From: Anthopleura xanthogrammica
Taxonomy: Eukaryota > Cnidaria > Anthozoa > Actiniaria > Actiniidae
NCBI GenBank assembly: GCA_964019055.1
Contig: OZ025224.1
Span: forward strand, 4,849,376 to 4,913,375
DNA length: 64,000 nucleotides
Reading direction: 5' to 3'
In this document: positions 61,954 through 64,000 of the stretch, piece after piece
Numbering within the stretch: position 1 is the first letter of the stretch
Layout of the letters: each line of letters begins with the position of its first letter
Program-made: the position numbers and the translations under genes
Notes under the pieces: generated by a model
What the model was told of the DNA's origin: nothing
The model's input: the letters and a program-made list of their open reading frames with translations, nothing else
Databases searched by the model: none

Positions 61954-63958
61954 TCAGCTCGTTTTATTTGGTCTCACAGAATTGGAATTATTTACTGTTT
62001 GAGTTGAGTGATTCTGACGCAGTTCAGACCTTATGAACTCAACGGTGTTTTTCTCTGGATGCCAAATAATTATGTAAACTTTTGGACCCAGCATACAAAC
62101 TAAAAGACCATAGGAACTGAGCAGAAGAGTAGCTCCTGATAAGACCGCCACGTACCACCCCTCGACGGCATAATCTACAGGATAATAGGTTATCCAGGAT
62201 AGCAGGAATATGTATAGAGAAAAGCTTATGTGTTTTGCTTCGTTGAAATTAGCTGGAAGGTTTTTTGCACGAAAAGCATAATAAAGGCAACATCCAGCCA
62301 CCAACAGGAAATAAACAAGCATAAGGCTGTCCAGTACCTTACCAGGGGTACCTCTGAAAGGCACGCACGTGATGTGCACGTGAAGTCTAGGAACTATAGT
62401 CTCTTGAGCATAAGGAGGGTCCAAGAGAATCCACCCAGCAGCAAGAAATACTTCAATGCTTATTATTGCTAGAAGCACCATCGCTTGTCGCTGGGTGCTG
62501 CAAATAAATGCTTTTATCCAATTTTTATGGCGAGAAATATTGAAAGCATGTACAATTTGCATGGTTTTCAAAAACAAAGCCGAGCAACAAAGCGTATAAA
62601 CAACATATCGTAAGGGCTTCAGGACAGAACACAATCCAGATGAAGGTCTTACGATATATAATAAAGTCATCCCAAAACACAAAGCTATTCCGAGGAGAAG
62701 AACCAGGGTACACACTTTGTTTAAAGCCTTTACCATAGGAGTGTCGCGGAAATACAACAAGATACCAAATACGGACACATCAATAATGATCCCCAGAATA
62801 CTAATTATAGTGAGTATGACTGCAAGTATGTCTGACCAGTCAATGTTGGATATTGGAAGGGGTATGCAGTGGGTCCGGTTAAAGTTGGACATTTGAGTTT
62901 CAGTACATTGCGTGCAACTTAGAGCTCCATTTTTTTCTGAAACACTTCCATCGATGCATGGCAAACATTTCCAGCAACATTCTGAGATAGTTACTTTCCA
63001 TTGCCCTGGCTTGCAGTCCTCTGTACATGTGGAGGAGATATTTCTTCCCTCTTTTCTGTTATTTCCCCACAGTATTAGTGGATTACTGATCTGTAAGCGA
63101 TCCTTGCTGTTTTTATTCCACTGTCCAATAACATCCTTTGTGACTCTTTCACTGTCATTTCTTTTAGATATGTTAAAGTAAACGATGTCATAAATGGCTT
63201 CCAGTGGATCGCCTTTTGAATCAAATTGGACTTTTCCAGTCACGCCTTCGAATTCAACATTTTTTAGGTATTCAATCAATTTCCCATTTTGTACTGTGTT
63301 GTTGAAATCTGGACACAAGTCCTTGCCTGCTGATGATGACACATTCTTACACCTGAGCATTTGGTCAAGTGCATGAGCGATACTGTATATTGCATCGATG
63401 ATATAAATAACGAAATCGTCATGAGCTCTGTGAAGTAAGTTACGTTTTGGTATACTGTTGCCGGAAACAGGGTTTGTCGACTCATTTGTCATGGCCATTG
63501 TCTTCCAGAACTGTTCCCACCAAAAATGTTCTTCATCAGAATGGTTGTGAACCAGTTTGTTTTCAAGATACCGAAGGAAACCATCGGGGACCTGGCTTCG
63601 TACTTTAAATCCAACATGAATGCCAGTTGAAGAAAGATTGTGAATACGTGATAAATATTCCGGCCTAAGCATTGCTACTGCTTCGCTGAACATCCATATA
63701 CGGTTTTCTAAGCCCTGTTTTGCTGCCTTTCTCAAGAGACTTCTTCCGTGAATGGAATGGGACCAGACTATTATTATTTTAACAGTTTCACGAAGCTTTA
63801 AAGAAGAAACTATCGTGTTGAGCTTGTCTTCGTATTTTATCAACGGTACGTACCCGAACAGCTCAAGACAAAACGTTTTGCGTTCGATCGATTCTCGCTC
63901 CAGTGCTCTCACTCCATAGCGGCCGTAAGAATCGTCAATAACTACAGCTCCCACATAT
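61954..63958 (-). CDS. Class C GPCR (metabotropic glutamate/calcium-sensing receptor-like), 3' exon, partial
   Basis: The last coding exon, about 667 codons, of a seven-TM receptor that senses a small extracellular ligand through a Venus-flytrap domain. Seen in order: lobe 2 and the rest of the flytrap domain (starts at YVGAVVIDDSYGRYG, residues 1-300 of the exon), a nine-cysteine NCD3G linker (CTEDC ... HC, all nine Cys present), then seven TM helices. FNEAKHISFS lies at the start of TM6 and the class C signature GPKVYIIIWHP follows TM7. The tail is short and Asn/Ser-rich. The exon is bounded upstream by an acceptor (TTTTTATCCAG), phase 2, so the ATG at 63978 is intronic and lobe 1 and the signal peptide lie beyond the right edge. 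One uninterrupted exon for flytrap lobe 2 through 7TM is notable. I cannot decide between glutamate-receptor-like and CaSR/pheromone-like subfamilies, and the ligand is unknown. Confidence 0.95.
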
Positions 63959-64000
63959 CTGGATAAAAACAAAGACATTTTTTTCAGTTTGTTTTATTAT

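Noticed and set aside
63959..63978. ATG at 63978 as start of the GPCR
   Set aside because: It lies upstream of a clear splice acceptor (AG at 63959-63960), and the protein would start in the middle of the flytrap domain; the true start is outside the window.

Overview
The window is metazoan nuclear DNA, most likely from an anthozoan cnidarian and probably a stony coral. It is AT-rich and intron-rich with canonical GT..AG introns, animal-specific receptor families, microsatellites, and many short inverted-repeat (MITE-like) elements in introns and spacers. The species call is inference; no ribosomal or mitochondrial marker is present.

Layout. 1-12.9 kb: no supportable gene; simple repeats (a perfect 8-bp array near 5.6-6.0 kb, TC and TA tracts) and one SINE-like element. 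12.9-31.1 kb (+): a complete 18-exon Eph receptor tyrosine kinase (1006 aa) with a 5.6-kb first intron. 31.1-39.0 kb: spacer with a MITE. 39.0-50.2 kb (+): a second complete 18-exon Eph receptor (1007 aa), a tandem paralogue of the first with the same intron phases at all 17 junctions. 50.2-54.4 kb: convergent spacer with MITEs and a palindromic AT-rich higher-order repeat. 54.4-59.1 kb (-): a six-exon gene for a 389-aa protein that I recognise as an orthologue of MIIP (migration and invasion-inhibitory protein). 59.1-61.9 kb: spacer with three inverted-repeat elements. 61.95-63.96 kb (-): the large 3' exon of a class C GPCR whose upstream exons lie beyond the right edge.

The two Eph genes have the full domain set: signal peptide, ephrin-binding domain, Cys-rich region, two FN3 domains, one TM helix, juxtamembrane tyrosines, an intact kinase and a SAM domain. 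They differ at the C-terminus: the first ends in a PDZ-ligand-like TLI, the second in ADC. Gene order suggests no operon or joint pathway beyond the Eph duplication.

Most notable observations: an 80-bp stretch of perfect identity between the two Eph catalytic-loop exons (possible gene conversion); a frame-preserving 18-nt candidate micro-exon before the SAM exon of the second Eph gene; hammerhead-ribozyme-like motifs resembling Penelope-type element ends; an insertion in a MIIP intron bounded by ~120-bp direct repeats; and several MITE families present more than once in the window.
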